From Arthrobacter ipis (GTDB lineage: Bacteria > Actinomycetota > Actinomycetes > Actinomycetales > Micrococcaceae): a stretch of 44,900 nucleotides of DNA. The notes under the pieces are model-generated. The model saw only the letters and a program-made list of their open reading frames with translations, was not told where the DNA came from and did no database searches. Shown here piece by piece: positions 22,178-29,962 of this stretch (its first letter is position 1; every line of letters starts with the position of its first letter). Location: the NCBI RefSeq assembly GCF_014694315.1, contig NZ_JAAOXD010000009.1, positions 1-44,900 of the forward strand. Reading direction: 5' to 3'. The position numbers were made by a program, and so were the translations under genes.

Positions 22178-23302
22178 CTATTGTCGTCCTATGTCGAAGC
22201 TGTCCGTGAACGTGTAGTCAGCCGCCGGAACGAATCGTGCGGCGAGCCGGTCAGCGGTGGCCGTCACGTCCAGCGTGCCGAGGGCGGCGTCGCGGTTGCT
22301 CCCGGACCAGGTGGCAAAGTAGCGAGATTCCGAGTCCTGGTCGTTGACGTCGTAGAGCCCCTTACCGCCGGTTCCGACTGTGGCGAAGACTGTGCCGGCA
22401 CCCTGGACCATGGCGGCGTCCGAATCAGCGAGGCAGCCTTGGGAGAATATGTCCGGCACCAGTGCCGGGCAATCCTGGCCCCGACGTATCTGGTGGCTCC
22501 GCTGGTAGATGTGGTCGTGGGCGCTCAGGACCAGGTCCGCCTTCTTCTCGATGAGCATGTCCGTGAAGTCAGCTCCCGCCTGGCAATCATATTTACCCAC
22601 GCTGAGACAAGGAGTGTGCATGCCCACCACGGTCCAGGGGATGTTCTTGGACTTCGCACCGTCCAACGCGGCTGCTGTCCAGCGCCACCGCTCACTGCCC
22701 CGCGAATAGTCCAGGTTGTTTCCGTCATGGAATTTGATCCCCGGGGACACCATGATGAAACGCACCAGCGGGTTCCGCTCGGGGTAGTCGGCGTACCACT
22801 GGATTCCGTACTCGCCCTCGAGCCCCGGCAGCTTGTTGGGCAGGCAGTTGACGATGTTGGCGATGTCGCCGTCATGGCCGTCGCTCTCGTGGTTTCCGGT
22901 GACCACCTGGTAGGGAAAGTCCCCGCCCAGCTCGCCGGTGACCATGCCACAGAAATCCTGCTCGCGCCCTGCCTCATAGGGGAAGTCCCCGAGGGCCAGG
23001 TTCAGCTCAGGACGCAGGCCGCGGATCGTGTCAAGCACTTTCCGGGCTCCCGTGCCCAGCCCGATGTCGCCCTGGGCCGTGAAGTGGACGGCGGCTGGCC
23101 CCGCCGGGGAGGAGGGCCCCACGGGGCTGGGTGATGCAATTGCCCGTCCGGACGTACCAGGCGAAGCCGGCGCCCCTAACGACGACGGCGGCGGCGGCGC
23201 GGGCGGGCCGGACTGGCACGCTGTCAGCAGCAGCGCCAGCGCCATCGAAAGTACGGCCGGAGCAACCCCGGACCATCTCCGCTGTTTCCACAGTCCAGTC
23301 AT
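22178..23302 (-). CDS. Secreted metallophosphoesterase lipoprotein
   Basis: The protein has 374 residues. ALALLLTAC ends at Cys29, a lipobox, followed by a Pro/Ser-rich spacer. Metallophosphoesterase motifs are present: QGDIGLG, LALGDFPYEAG, VTGNHES, VVGMHTPC and SAHDHIYQR. The pattern resembles purple-acid-phosphatase-like enzymes (GD, GDxxY, GNH, xxHxP, xHxH). It should act outside the cytoplasmic membrane. It is convergent with the GH16 gene, 12 bases away; together they may process phosphate-containing surface polymer, but this is inference. Gene start ATG 23302. Confidence 0.85.
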   Translation of the reverse strand: MTGLWKQRRWSGVAPAVLSMALALLLTACQSGPPAPPPPSSLGAPASPGTSGRAIASPSPVGPSSPAGPAAVHFTAQGDIGLGTGARKVLDTIRGLRPELNLALGDFPYEAGREQDFCGMVTGELGGDFPYQVVTGNHESDGHDGDIANIVNCLPNKLPGLEGEYGIQWYADYPERNPLVRFIMVSPGIKFHDGNNLDYSRGSERWRWTAAALDGAKSKNIPWTVVGMHTPCLSVGKYDCQAGADFTDMLIEKKADLVLSAHDHIYQRSHQIRRGQDCPALVPDIFSQGCLADSDAAMVQGAGTVFATVGTGGKGLYDVNDQDSESRYFATWSGSNRDAALGTLDVTATADRLAARFVPAADYTFTDSFDIGRQ

Positions 23303-23449
23303 GATCCCTCACACCGCGGAACTGAGCCTGATGCCGCCGCAGGCTGGCGAACAGTAATTACTGCTAGGCCCTCAGGGTAATGCCCGCAGCGCGCCGAGAC
23401 CATGTGCCGGCGCCGGTGCAGGAAGGCAGTGACGCTCGAGTAACGAATA

Positions 23450-23464
23450 TGACAAATCTTGTCA
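23450..23464. promoter_or_regulatory. Candidate operator between the phosphoesterase and protease genes
   Basis: TGACAA-ATC-TTGTCA is a perfect inverted repeat of six-base arms with a three-base spacer. It lies 54 bases before the protease start in a divergent intergenic region (23303-23518), a likely site for a dimeric regulator. The factor is unknown. Confidence 0.45.
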
Positions 23465-23518
23465 CTGCACGTACCCTCGCAGTCCGACCTCTCCCACCTG
23501 GCGCTAAGGAGCCTCACG

Positions 23519-24187
23519 TTGAAGATCGCCAAAATCCTGGCCACGGTCACGGCCAGCACCACCGCAGTTTCAGCCGCCCCCTTCGCCGTGCAAGTTTCCT
23601 TCGACTCCGCAGGCACCAACGTGGGGTGCACCGGCAGCCAGATCGCCGCGAGCTGGGTCATTACGGCCAAGCACTGCAACTCCACGAGCCTCAGGTCGGT
23701 CCGGCTGGGCACCAGTTACCTCGGAGCCGGAGGTGCCGTCCGTTCGGTTGCCGGGCGCTACCCCGCACCGGCCGGGGACGTCCTGTTGCTGAAACTGTTC
23801 ACGCCGTACTACGGCTCCTACGTGGGCCTGTCCAGTTCCTTCCCAGCCACCGGAACTCCCGCCAGGGTTTATGGCTGGGGCGATCAGTCAGAGGGGTCCG
23901 GCGCCATGTCCTACTACCTCAAAGCGGCGGACGTCTCGGTGGTTTGGCAGGGCTTGGACAGCTACGGCGGTCCGTCTGTCCGGACGCGGTCGGAGAGCGG
24001 CCACACACTCAGCGGGGACTCGGGTGGCCCGCTCATCGTGAATGGCAAACTTGCAGGGGTCCTGTCCTCCTCGGACATTCTGCCGGCCCCGAACCCCTCG
24101 ACTTGCACCGGTTATTACAATAACCACGCCTCCGTGGTCCGCAACCTGGCCTGGATCACCAGCGTCTCAGGGGTTCGGGGCTCCTAG
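23519..24187 (+). CDS. Secreted trypsin-like serine protease (S1 family)
   Basis: The protein has 222 residues from TTG 23519, which has AAGGAG seven bases upstream. The N-terminus MKIAKILATVTASTTAVSA is a signal peptide with cleavage likely after SA-A. The triad is visible: His52 in TAKHC, Asp87 in AGDVLLLKL and Ser168 in SGDSGGPL. Cys37 and Cys53 probably form the usual disulfide near the His loop. The specificity pocket is not clear. Genes on either side are not related. The in-frame TTG at 23459 would add 20 residues without a hydrophobic start and is less likely. Confidence 0.87.
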   Translation: MKIAKILATVTASTTAVSAAPFAVQVSFDSAGTNVGCTGSQIAASWVITAKHCNSTSLRSVRLGTSYLGAGGAVRSVAGRYPAPAGDVLLLKLFTPYYGSYVGLSSSFPATGTPARVYGWGDQSEGSGAMSYYLKAADVSVVWQGLDSYGGPSVRTRSESGHTLSGDSGGPLIVNGKLAGVLSSSDILPAPNPSTCTGYYNNHASVVRNLAWITSVSGVRGS

Positions 24188-24190
24188 CGG

Positions 24191-24526
24191 TTACATCCCG
24201 GGCAGGTCGAGGGTCTCGTACACCTGGATGCTTGCGCCAGGCATCATAAGGTGCGGGTGTCCCTCGAGGAGGGCCAGGGCGCCGTCCATGTCCTCGGCCT
24301 GCAGGATGCCGTATCCGCCCACGCTGGCGCTCGTGTCCGAGGTGCCCGACTGGCTGACCTCCTTGCCGGCACCCAGGGGCTGACCCATATCGACGATGCC
24401 GCTGCCGGCCCGGGACGCCCACTCCATCCACGCCTTCATGCCCTCCTGCGCGGCTTCGGGGGAACTCTCCGCCATCTGGGATTGTGCCGACTGCGGTGCG
24501 TTGTAAAGAACTACAAACTTCTTCAT
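24191..24526 (-). CDS. YciI family protein
   Basis: The protein has 111 residues. MKKFVVLYNAP at the start, AWMEWASRAGSGIVDMGQPLG and GYGILQAEDMDGALALLEGHPHL are characteristic of YCII-related dimeric alpha-beta barrel proteins (ferredoxin-like fold). Members include ECF-sigma-associated proteins and putative small-molecule enzymes; the function here is unknown. It lies alone, convergent with the protease gene at three bases. Confidence 0.85.
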   Translation of the reverse strand: MKKFVVLYNAPQSAQSQMAESSPEAAQEGMKAWMEWASRAGSGIVDMGQPLGAGKEVSQSGTSDTSASVGGYGILQAEDMDGALALLEGHPHLMMPGASIQVYETLDLPGM

Positions 24527-24745
24527 TGCCGGTCCTGTCTCTGGGGTAGTGGTCTTTGGGATTGTGGACTGACGCTCCTGGCAGCGGCCGCCTCAAGGGC
24601 TTGACCCTGGCAGCCACAGGTCGATCCTAGGGGGATTCGGCCGCTGGGGATACAGTTCAAGGGCCACCGTTCACGGAAAATTCGCCCGCCCGCGAGAGGG
24701 TATTTCGCTGTGGGAAAACTTGGCTGTTAAGACGTAGAAAGCAAA

Positions 24746-24766
24746 GTTGAGCGTAGTAGACTCAAC
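24746..24766 (+). promoter_or_regulatory. HAIR-type operator (HspR) before clpB
   Basis: GTTGAGC-N7-ACTCAAC closely matches the HspR-associated inverted repeat CTTGAGT-N7-ACTCAAG, with mismatches only at the outer bases and at one inner base. It lies about 30 bases before the clpB start. HspR represses clpB and dnaK operons in actinobacteria, so heat induction is expected. Confidence 0.75.
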
Positions 24767-24797
24767 CTAGCTAAACCGTCTTCGAAAGGAGCACTCT

Positions 24798-27455
24798 TTG
24801 GACGCCAAATTCACCACCAAGAGCCAGGAGGCACTTTCAGCTGCCGCCATGAACGCCTCCACGGCCGGTAATCCGCAGGTGGAACCCGCCCACCTGCTCA
24901 AGGCACTCATGGATCAGCGCGAGGGCGTCGCCGTCGCGCTCCTCCGCGCCACTGGAGCGGACCCTGATACCGTCAGCGTCCAGGCCAGTACCGCCATTAA
25001 GGCACTGCCCGCCACGTCCGGAAGCTCGGTCCAGCAGGCGCAGCTGTCCCGGCCTTCCCTGCAGGCGATCCAGAACGCCCAGAACGAAGCCGACAAGCTG
25101 GGCGACTCCTTCGTCTCCACCGAGCACCTGTTGCTGGGCCTCTCGGCAGGAAGCGACGGCGTGGGTAGGCTGTTGCGCGACGCCGGCGCGTCGCATGAGG
25201 CGCTGACAGCTGCCCTGCCGGGTGTCCGCGGCGACCGCAAGGTCAACTCGCCCGATCCCGAGAACACCTTTCAGGCCCTGGAAAAGTTCGGCACCGACCT
25301 GACCGCCACAGCCCGCTCCGGCAAGCTGGACCCCGTGATTGGGCGGGATGCCGAAATCCGCCGCATTATTCAGGTTCTCAGCCGGCGCACCAAGAACAAC
25401 CCCGTGATCATCGGTGAGCCGGGCGTAGGCAAGACGGCCGTCGTCGAGGGCCTCGCCCAGCGCATCGTCGCCGGCGACGTGCCGGAGAGCCTTCGGGGCA
25501 AGACCCTGATCGCCCTTGACCTGGCCTCCATGGTGGCCGGCGCCAAGTACCGCGGCGAGTTTGAGGAGCGCCTCAAGGCCGTCCTTGAGGAGATCAAGAA
25601 CTCCGACGGCCGGATCGTCACGTTCATCGATGAGCTGCACACCGTGGTGGGAGCCGGGGCCAGCGGCGAAAGCGCCATGGACGCCGGCAACATGCTCAAG
25701 CCGATGCTGGCCCGGGGCGAGCTGCGGCTGATCGGCGCCACCACCCTCGACGAGTACCGCGAGAACATCGAGAAGGACCCTGCCCTGGAGCGGCGCTTCC
25801 AGCAGGTGTACGTCGGGGAGCCCAGCGTGGACGACACCATCGGCATCCTGCGAGGCCTGAAGGAGCGGTACGAGGCCCATCACAAAGTTGCCATCGCCGA
25901 CTCCGCGCTGGTGGCTGCCGCGACGCTCTCCAACCGCTACATTTCCGGCAGGCAGCTGCCGGACAAGGCGATCGACCTCGTGGACGAGGCCGCCTCCCGG
26001 CTGCGCATGGAGATCGACTCTGCCCCGGAGGAGATCGACCAGCTCCGCCGCGCCGTCGACCGGCTCACCATGGAGGAGCTCGCACTGCAGGGGGAGACTG
26101 ACGCCGCGTCCGTGGAGCGCCTCGCTGCCCTGCGGGCGGACATGGCGGACAAGAAGGAGCAGCTGGCCGGCCTGAACGCGCGCTGGGAGGCCGAGAAAGC
26201 CGGCCTGAACCGCGTTGGCGACCTGAAGGCAAAGCTGGACGAGCTGCGGTCCACGGCGGACAAGGCACAGCGCGAAGGTGACCTGGAGACAGCGTCCCGG
26301 ATCCTCTACGGCGAAATTCCGGCACTGGAGCGCGAACTGAACGACGCCGCCGAGGCTGAGGCCGCCGTCGCCGACAAATCTGCCCTGATGGTGGCGGAGG
26401 AGGTCACCGCCAACGACATCGCCGAGGTCATCTCGGCATGGACCGGCATTCCGGCCGGCCGCATGCTCCAAGGCGAAAGCCAGAAGCTGCTGCACATGGA
26501 GGCGGAACTCGGCAGGCGGCTGATCGGTCAGTCCAAGGCCGTCACCGCCGTCTCCGACGCGGTGCGCCGCGCACGCGCCGGCATCAGTGACCCTAACCGG
26601 CCCACCGGTTCGTTCCTGTTCCTCGGCCCCACCGGCGTCGGCAAAACCGAACTCGCCAAGGCGCTCGCGGACTTCCTTTTCGACGACGAACGCGCCATGG
26701 TGCGGATCGACATGTCCGAGTACAGCGAGAAGCACTCCGTGGCGCGCCTCGTCGGTGCGCCTCCAGGGTACGTCGGCTACGAGGAGGGCGGCCAGCTCAC
26801 CGAGGCCGTCCGCCGCCGGCCGTACTCAGTGGTGCTGCTGGACGAGGTGGAGAAGGCCCACCCCGAGGTGTTCGACATCCTGCTGCAGGTGCTCGACGAC
26901 GGCCGCCTCACCGACGGCCAGGGCCGCACCGTGGACTTCCGCAACGTAATCCTGGTGCTCACCTCCAACCTGGGCAGCCAGTTCCTCGTGGACCCGACGC
27001 TGGATGCGAACGCCAAGCGCAACGCGGTAATGGCCGCGGTGAACGCTTCCTTCAAGCCGGAGTTCCTGAACCGGCTGGACGAGGTAGTGCTGTTCGATCC
27101 GCTGTCCGTCGACGAGCTCGCCCGGATCGTCGAGCTGCAGGTGGCGGAGCTGACCAAGCGCCTGCAGGAGCGGCGGCTCTCGCTCGAGGTCACCGAAGGG
27201 GCCCGCTCCTGGCTGGCGATGTCCGGCTTCGACCCGGCCTACGGCGCCCGGCCGCTGCGCCGCCTTGTGCAGCGCGAAATCGGCGACCGGCTGGCCAAGG
27301 CCATCCTGGCCGGTGAAATCTCCGACGGCGACACCGTCCTCGTGGACACCGCCGCCGATCTCGGGGAGCTCACCGTCGAGGGCCTGGAAGCTCTGTCGGG
27401 GCCCGACGGCGGCGCTCGGCTGGGCAGCGGGCTTACGGTCCGCCGCCGGGACTAG
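24798..27455 (+). CDS. clpB: ATP-dependent chaperone ClpB
   Basis: The protein has 885 residues, the normal ClpB length. It starts at TTG 24798 with AAAGGAG nine bases upstream. The N-terminal Clp repeats (residues 1-145) are followed by NBD1 with Walker A GEPGVGKTA (about 205-213), the coiled-coil middle domain (about 400-530) rich in Glu, Arg and Leu, and NBD2 with Walker A GPTGVGKTE (610-618). The arginine-finger region ALERRFQ and the AAA+ sensor-2 GARPLRRLVQRE are visible. ClpB solubilises aggregates together with DnaK. Expression should be HspR-controlled through the HAIR element. A hairpin at 27469-27501 ends the transcript. Confidence 0.95.
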   Translation: MDAKFTTKSQEALSAAAMNASTAGNPQVEPAHLLKALMDQREGVAVALLRATGADPDTVSVQASTAIKALPATSGSSVQQAQLSRPSLQAIQNAQNEADKLGDSFVSTEHLLLGLSAGSDGVGRLLRDAGASHEALTAALPGVRGDRKVNSPDPENTFQALEKFGTDLTATARSGKLDPVIGRDAEIRRIIQVLSRRTKNNPVIIGEPGVGKTAVVEGLAQRIVAGDVPESLRGKTLIALDLASMVAGAKYRGEFEERLKAVLEEIKNSDGRIVTFIDELHTVVGAGASGESAMDAGNMLKPMLARGELRLIGATTLDEYRENIEKDPALERRFQQVYVGEPSVDDTIGILRGLKERYEAHHKVAIADSALVAAATLSNRYISGRQLPDKAIDLVDEAASRLRMEIDSAPEEIDQLRRAVDRLTMEELALQGETDAASVERLAALRADMADKKEQLAGLNARWEAEKAGLNRVGDLKAKLDELRSTADKAQREGDLETASRILYGEIPALERELNDAAEAEAAVADKSALMVAEEVTANDIAEVISAWTGIPAGRMLQGESQKLLHMEAELGRRLIGQSKAVTAVSDAVRRARAGISDPNRPTGSFLFLGPTGVGKTELAKALADFLFDDERAMVRIDMSEYSEKHSVARLVGAPPGYVGYEEGGQLTEAVRRRPYSVVLLDEVEKAHPEVFDILLQVLDDGRLTDGQGRTVDFRNVILVLTSNLGSQFLVDPTLDANAKRNAVMAAVNASFKPEFLNRLDEVVLFDPLSVDELARIVELQVAELTKRLQERRLSLEVTEGARSWLAMSGFDPAYGARPLRRLVQREIGDRLAKAILAGEISDGDTVLVDTAADLGELTVEGLEALSGPDGGARLGSGLTVRRRD

Positions 27456-27468
27456 CAGGTGGTTGGCC

Positions 27469-27501
27469 GCTCCCTTGGTTCCCTTTGGGAACTAGGGGAG
27501 C
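27469..27501. terminator. Bidirectional terminator-like hairpin after clpB
   Basis: GCTCCCTTGGTTCCC (27469-27483) pairs with GGGAACTAGGGGAGC (27487-27501), two G-U pairs, loop TTT. It includes the stop codon of the convergent gene at 27492-28217, so it may end both transcripts. Confidence 0.65.
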
Positions 27502-28217
27502 AGGCTTGCCTTGAGGATGTTGCCGGACGCGGTGACATAGCAGTCCACTCGGCGGTCGCCCTTGGCCCAGCTGGCCGTGCTCGGATACGCGAGGCGGTAG
27601 TTCAGGTTGTAGTCGTTGGATTTCGCCGTCAGCGGCGCGTCCTGGCACGTTTCCCTGGCCCTGGTCTTCATTGCTTCACGGCCCGGGTATGCGTCGCCGT
27701 CGGCGTAGTGGGTGACCGACACCAGCTGGGCAGAATGATCGGTGGTGCAGGCAACCACGGTGGACTTGGATGTGTCGGGATCGAAATCCTTGAGGCAGTC
27801 GCCCACCCGGAAGTCCAGGGGGCTCACGCTGGCCAGGGGCAGGCTTGGCCGGGGCGACGCGGCCGCCGGGGCGGGGGCAGGATCCGCCGCCGCGGCGCCC
27901 GGCCGGTTGGCCGCCTGCATGGTGGCGCCCGCGAGGAGTGACGTCAGAAGCCACACGAGCAGGCCGCCCACCACGAACAGCGCGGCGACAAAGCCGGACT
28001 TGAGCAGGGTTTGCCGGACCTCGGGCTGTGCGAGCCGGGAGCGGAGCGCTCCGGTGAGGCTCTTTGGCCGGGCCGCATTGGGTTGCGCTTGTCCCGGTGC
28101 GGCTGATCTCGGCTTTGCCGTTTCGCGCTCGGCCGGTTCGGGTTGCACGGCGACGGCGCGGGCCAGCCCGCGTTCCCCGTCGTGGCTGGGATCGTTGTCA
28201 TTCATGTGGGGCGGCAC
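27492..28217 (-). CDS. Septum-formation-like membrane protein
   Basis: Up to 241 residues; GTG 28217 and ATG 28205 are both possible. A low-complexity cytoplasmic part (residues 1-70) leads to one transmembrane helix (SGFVAALFVVGGLLVWLLTSLLAG), then a Pro/Ala linker, then a domain with paired cysteines: VGDCLKDFD, VACTTDHSAQLVSV, RETCQDAP and VDCYVTASG. The GDC...VPC..HxxQ(V/L) pattern is typical of the Septum_form family found in actinobacteria. The domain would sit outside the membrane with two disulfides. The function is not established. Confidence 0.7.
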   Translation of the reverse strand: MPPHMNDNDPSHDGERGLARAVAVQPEPAERETAKPRSAAPGQAQPNAARPKSLTGALRSRLAQPEVRQTLLKSGFVAALFVVGGLLVWLLTSLLAGATMQAANRPGAAAADPAPAPAAASPRPSLPLASVSPLDFRVGDCLKDFDPDTSKSTVVACTTDHSAQLVSVTHYADGDAYPGREAMKTRARETCQDAPLTAKSNDYNLNYRLAYPSTASWAKGDRRVDCYVTASGNILKASLLP

Positions 28218-28531
28218 CCCTTCCTGGCGTGCGCTCGGCGGCGGGTATCCGGCAATGTGCCTTTCCGCGGGTGTGGCCCGGGCGGCCGGTTGCCGGATTC
28301 CCCTGCCCGCTTATTTCAGTCGTTCAGGAGACTCTATCGAACAAAAAATCTCTGCGAGGCCCGGATTGCCGCGGAGAAGCGGACCGCGGTGGTCTGTGGA
28401 GGCCTCCGTGGCAAGCAGATGCCGCCGAAAGCATGTAATCTAGGGGTACGACAAACTGACCAAACATTCCGGGGCCTCACCGATCGCCAAAGGTGACCAC
28501 CTCCGGTCCAAGTACAAAAGGGGGTCACGCC
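28218..28531. other. Divergent intergenic region before the DUF3073 gene
   Basis: This 314-base region holds the promoters of both genes. TAATCT (28436-28441) before AGGGGTACG could be a -10 for the DUF3073 gene. A small hairpin TCACC/GGTGA (28477-28481 and 28492-28496) lies in its leader. No recognised RNA motif was found. Confidence 0.4.
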
Positions 28532-28765
28532 ATGGGGCGCGGCCGTCAAAAGGCAAAAGCTACCAAGCAGGCTCGGGATATCAAGTACTACTCCCCGAAC
28601 ACTGATTATTCGGCCCTTCAGCGAGAGCTCACGGGTCCGGGAAGTCGTGCCACGAGCCATTTCGCGAATGAACCGGTCGAGCCGGACTATTCAGCCTACG
28701 TGGATAAGTACGCGGACGATTTGGATGAAGACGACGACGAGGTAGACAGCCGTCGTATCGGTTAG
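28532..28765 (+). CDS. DUF3073 family protein
   Basis: The protein has 77 residues, starting MGRGRQKAKATKQARDIKYYSPNTDYSALQREL. This basic N-terminus, Tyr-rich centre and acidic tail (DDLDEDDDEVDSRRIG) match the actinobacterial DUF3073 family of unknown function. The ATG at 28532 has AAGGGGG upstream. A strong terminator follows at 28830-28873. The gene is monocistronic. Confidence 0.88.
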   Translation: MGRGRQKAKATKQARDIKYYSPNTDYSALQRELTGPGSRATSHFANEPVEPDYSAYVDKYADDLDEDDDEVDSRRIG

Positions 28766-28829
28766 TCGTTCCCGCTGAACCGCCTTAAGGCAGTTGGCTG
28801 TGAGCCGCCGTCGTACACCATAGTTATCA

Positions 28830-28873
28830 GGCCCGTTGGGCACGCCAGTCTTTGGCGTGCCCAACGGGCCTTT
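28830..28873 (+). terminator. Rho-independent terminator after the DUF3073 gene
   Basis: An 18-base perfect stem, GGCCCGTTGGGCACGCCA (28830-28847) with its complement (28853-28870), has a five-base loop and a short TTT tail. The terminator is 64 bases after the stop. Confidence 0.9.
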
Positions 28874-28890
28874 GGCGTTGCCGCGCAGGC

Positions 28891-28965
28891 CCCCTTGGGA
28901 ACCCGCTCCTCAGGAACGCGCCCGTAGGAACCATGCCCGTAGGAACCGTGCCCTTCAGGAACTAG
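28891..28965 (+). repeat. Five tandem 15-base units before the VOC gene
   Basis: Five 15-base units run without gaps: 28891-28905, 28906-28920, 28921-28935, 28936-28950 and 28951-28965. Units 3 and 4 differ at one base (CCCGTAGGAACCATG and CCCGTAGGAACCGTG); units 1, 2 and 5 are looser. Each holds GGAAC. The last unit runs into TAGGCT (28963-28968), a candidate -10 of the VOC gene. Confidence 0.7.
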
Positions 28966-29001
28966 GCTGGAAAGAATTCAGCCAACGAAAGGTACGGACG
29001 C

Positions 29002-29811
29002 ATGGTTCAGCGCAGCGGGTACAGCCTTGGAGAGCTCTGCTGGACGGACGTCCAGACGCCCGATGTGGCTGCCGCCAAGGTCTTCTACGCCGCCGTGTTC
29101 GGGTGGCGCTATGAGGACCTGCCGACTCCGGATGGCCGCAGTTACGCGAAGGCCTTCCTGGACGACGACGTCGTGGCAACGGTGGCACCGCAGCCGCAGC
29201 AGGGTGGCATGCAGCGGCCCGCGCAGTGGAACATCTACTTTGCCACGGACGACGCCCGGTCCACCGCGGAGGAAGCCGACCATGCCGGCGGCGCGGTGCA
29301 GTTCGGGCCGGAGGACATCGGCGACACCGGAACCATGGTGTTTGTGGAGCCGCCGGGCGGCGGTGCCACCGGCGTTTGGCAGGCGGGAACCCATCCCGGC
29401 AGCGGGCGGCACAACGAGCCCGGTGCCTTCGCCTGGGCCGAACTGCTCACGCCCGAGCCGCAGGCCGCCGTCGGGTTTTTCCAGCAGCTGTTCGGCCATG
29501 AGGTGACGGAATACCCTCAGGACGACGGCGGAACTTACACCACCCTGATGGTGAACGGCGCGGAGGTGGCGGGCATTGCCCCTGCCCCGCAGGAGGACGT
29601 GGACGACGAGGGCAGGGACGACGAGGACGGCGATCCCGGCAGCCGCGGCTGGCAGGTCTACTTCGGCGTCTCAAGCGTCAAGGAAGCCGTGTTGTCGGCC
29701 GTGGCAGCCGGCGCCGAGGTGCTGGTGGAGCCGGAGTTCGACGACGACGGCGGCACCATCGCCACCCTGAAGGACCCGCAGGGCGGCGTGTTCAGCGTCC
29801 TGGAGGTTTAA
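29002..29811 (+). CDS. VOC family protein with two glyoxalase-like domains
   Basis: The protein has 269 residues. The first VOC domain (1-130) opens YSLGELCWTDVQTPDVAAAKVFYAAVFGW; the second (140-269) repeats it as GAFAWAELLTPEPQAAVGFFQQLFGHEV. VFVEPPGGGATGVWQ and TLKDPQGGVFSVLEV close the two domains. Each has the beta-alpha-beta-beta-beta fold that binds a divalent metal in glyoxalases and dioxygenases. An acidic loop (DVDDEGRDDEDGDPGS) is inserted in domain 2. Such tandem VOC proteins are common in actinobacteria, often annotated as hydrolases without evidence; the substrate is unknown. Confidence 0.85.
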   Translation: MVQRSGYSLGELCWTDVQTPDVAAAKVFYAAVFGWRYEDLPTPDGRSYAKAFLDDDVVATVAPQPQQGGMQRPAQWNIYFATDDARSTAEEADHAGGAVQFGPEDIGDTGTMVFVEPPGGGATGVWQAGTHPGSGRHNEPGAFAWAELLTPEPQAAVGFFQQLFGHEVTEYPQDDGGTYTTLMVNGAEVAGIAPAPQEDVDDEGRDDEDGDPGSRGWQVYFGVSSVKEAVLSAVAAGAEVLVEPEFDDDGGTIATLKDPQGGVFSVLEV

Positions 29812-29815
29812 AACA

Positions 29816-29931
29816 GATCGAGTGCTCGCCACCGGCCCCCTCGCCTCGCAAGCTCGGCCAGGGAACCCTGCCGGCGTGGGCCCAACCTGCCCTTATGAAG
29901 GTTCTAAAGGGCGGTTACGGAGCACTCGATG
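29816..29931. repeat. Nested palindromic intergenic element, copy 2
   Basis: The left arm GATCGAGTGCTC (29816-29827) and right arm CGGAGCACTCGATG (29918-29931) match the outer arms of the element at 254-315. The inner part AACCTGCCCTTATGAAGGTT resembles AACCGCCGTTTTGAAGGTT of copy 1, and both end GGTTA or AGTTA before the right arm. About 55 unrelated bases lie between the left arm and the inner stem. As in copy 1, it lies between convergent genes. Confidence 0.75.
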
Positions 29932-29959
29932 AGGATCTCGCGCGATGAGGATCTCGCGG
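29928..29959. repeat. 16-base tandem duplication next to palindromic element 2
   Basis: GATGAGGATCTCGCGC (29928-29943) is followed by GATGAGGATCTCGCGG (29944-29959), with one difference at the last base. The first copy overlaps the end of the palindromic element; the second ends three bases before the purM stop. Confidence 0.85.
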
Positions 29960-29962
29960 TGT

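Noticed and set aside
23380..24123. Long frame across the protease gene in another phase
   Set aside because: Its translation is Arg/His/Pro-rich and lacks domain motifs, whereas the overlapping frame has a complete S1 protease triad.
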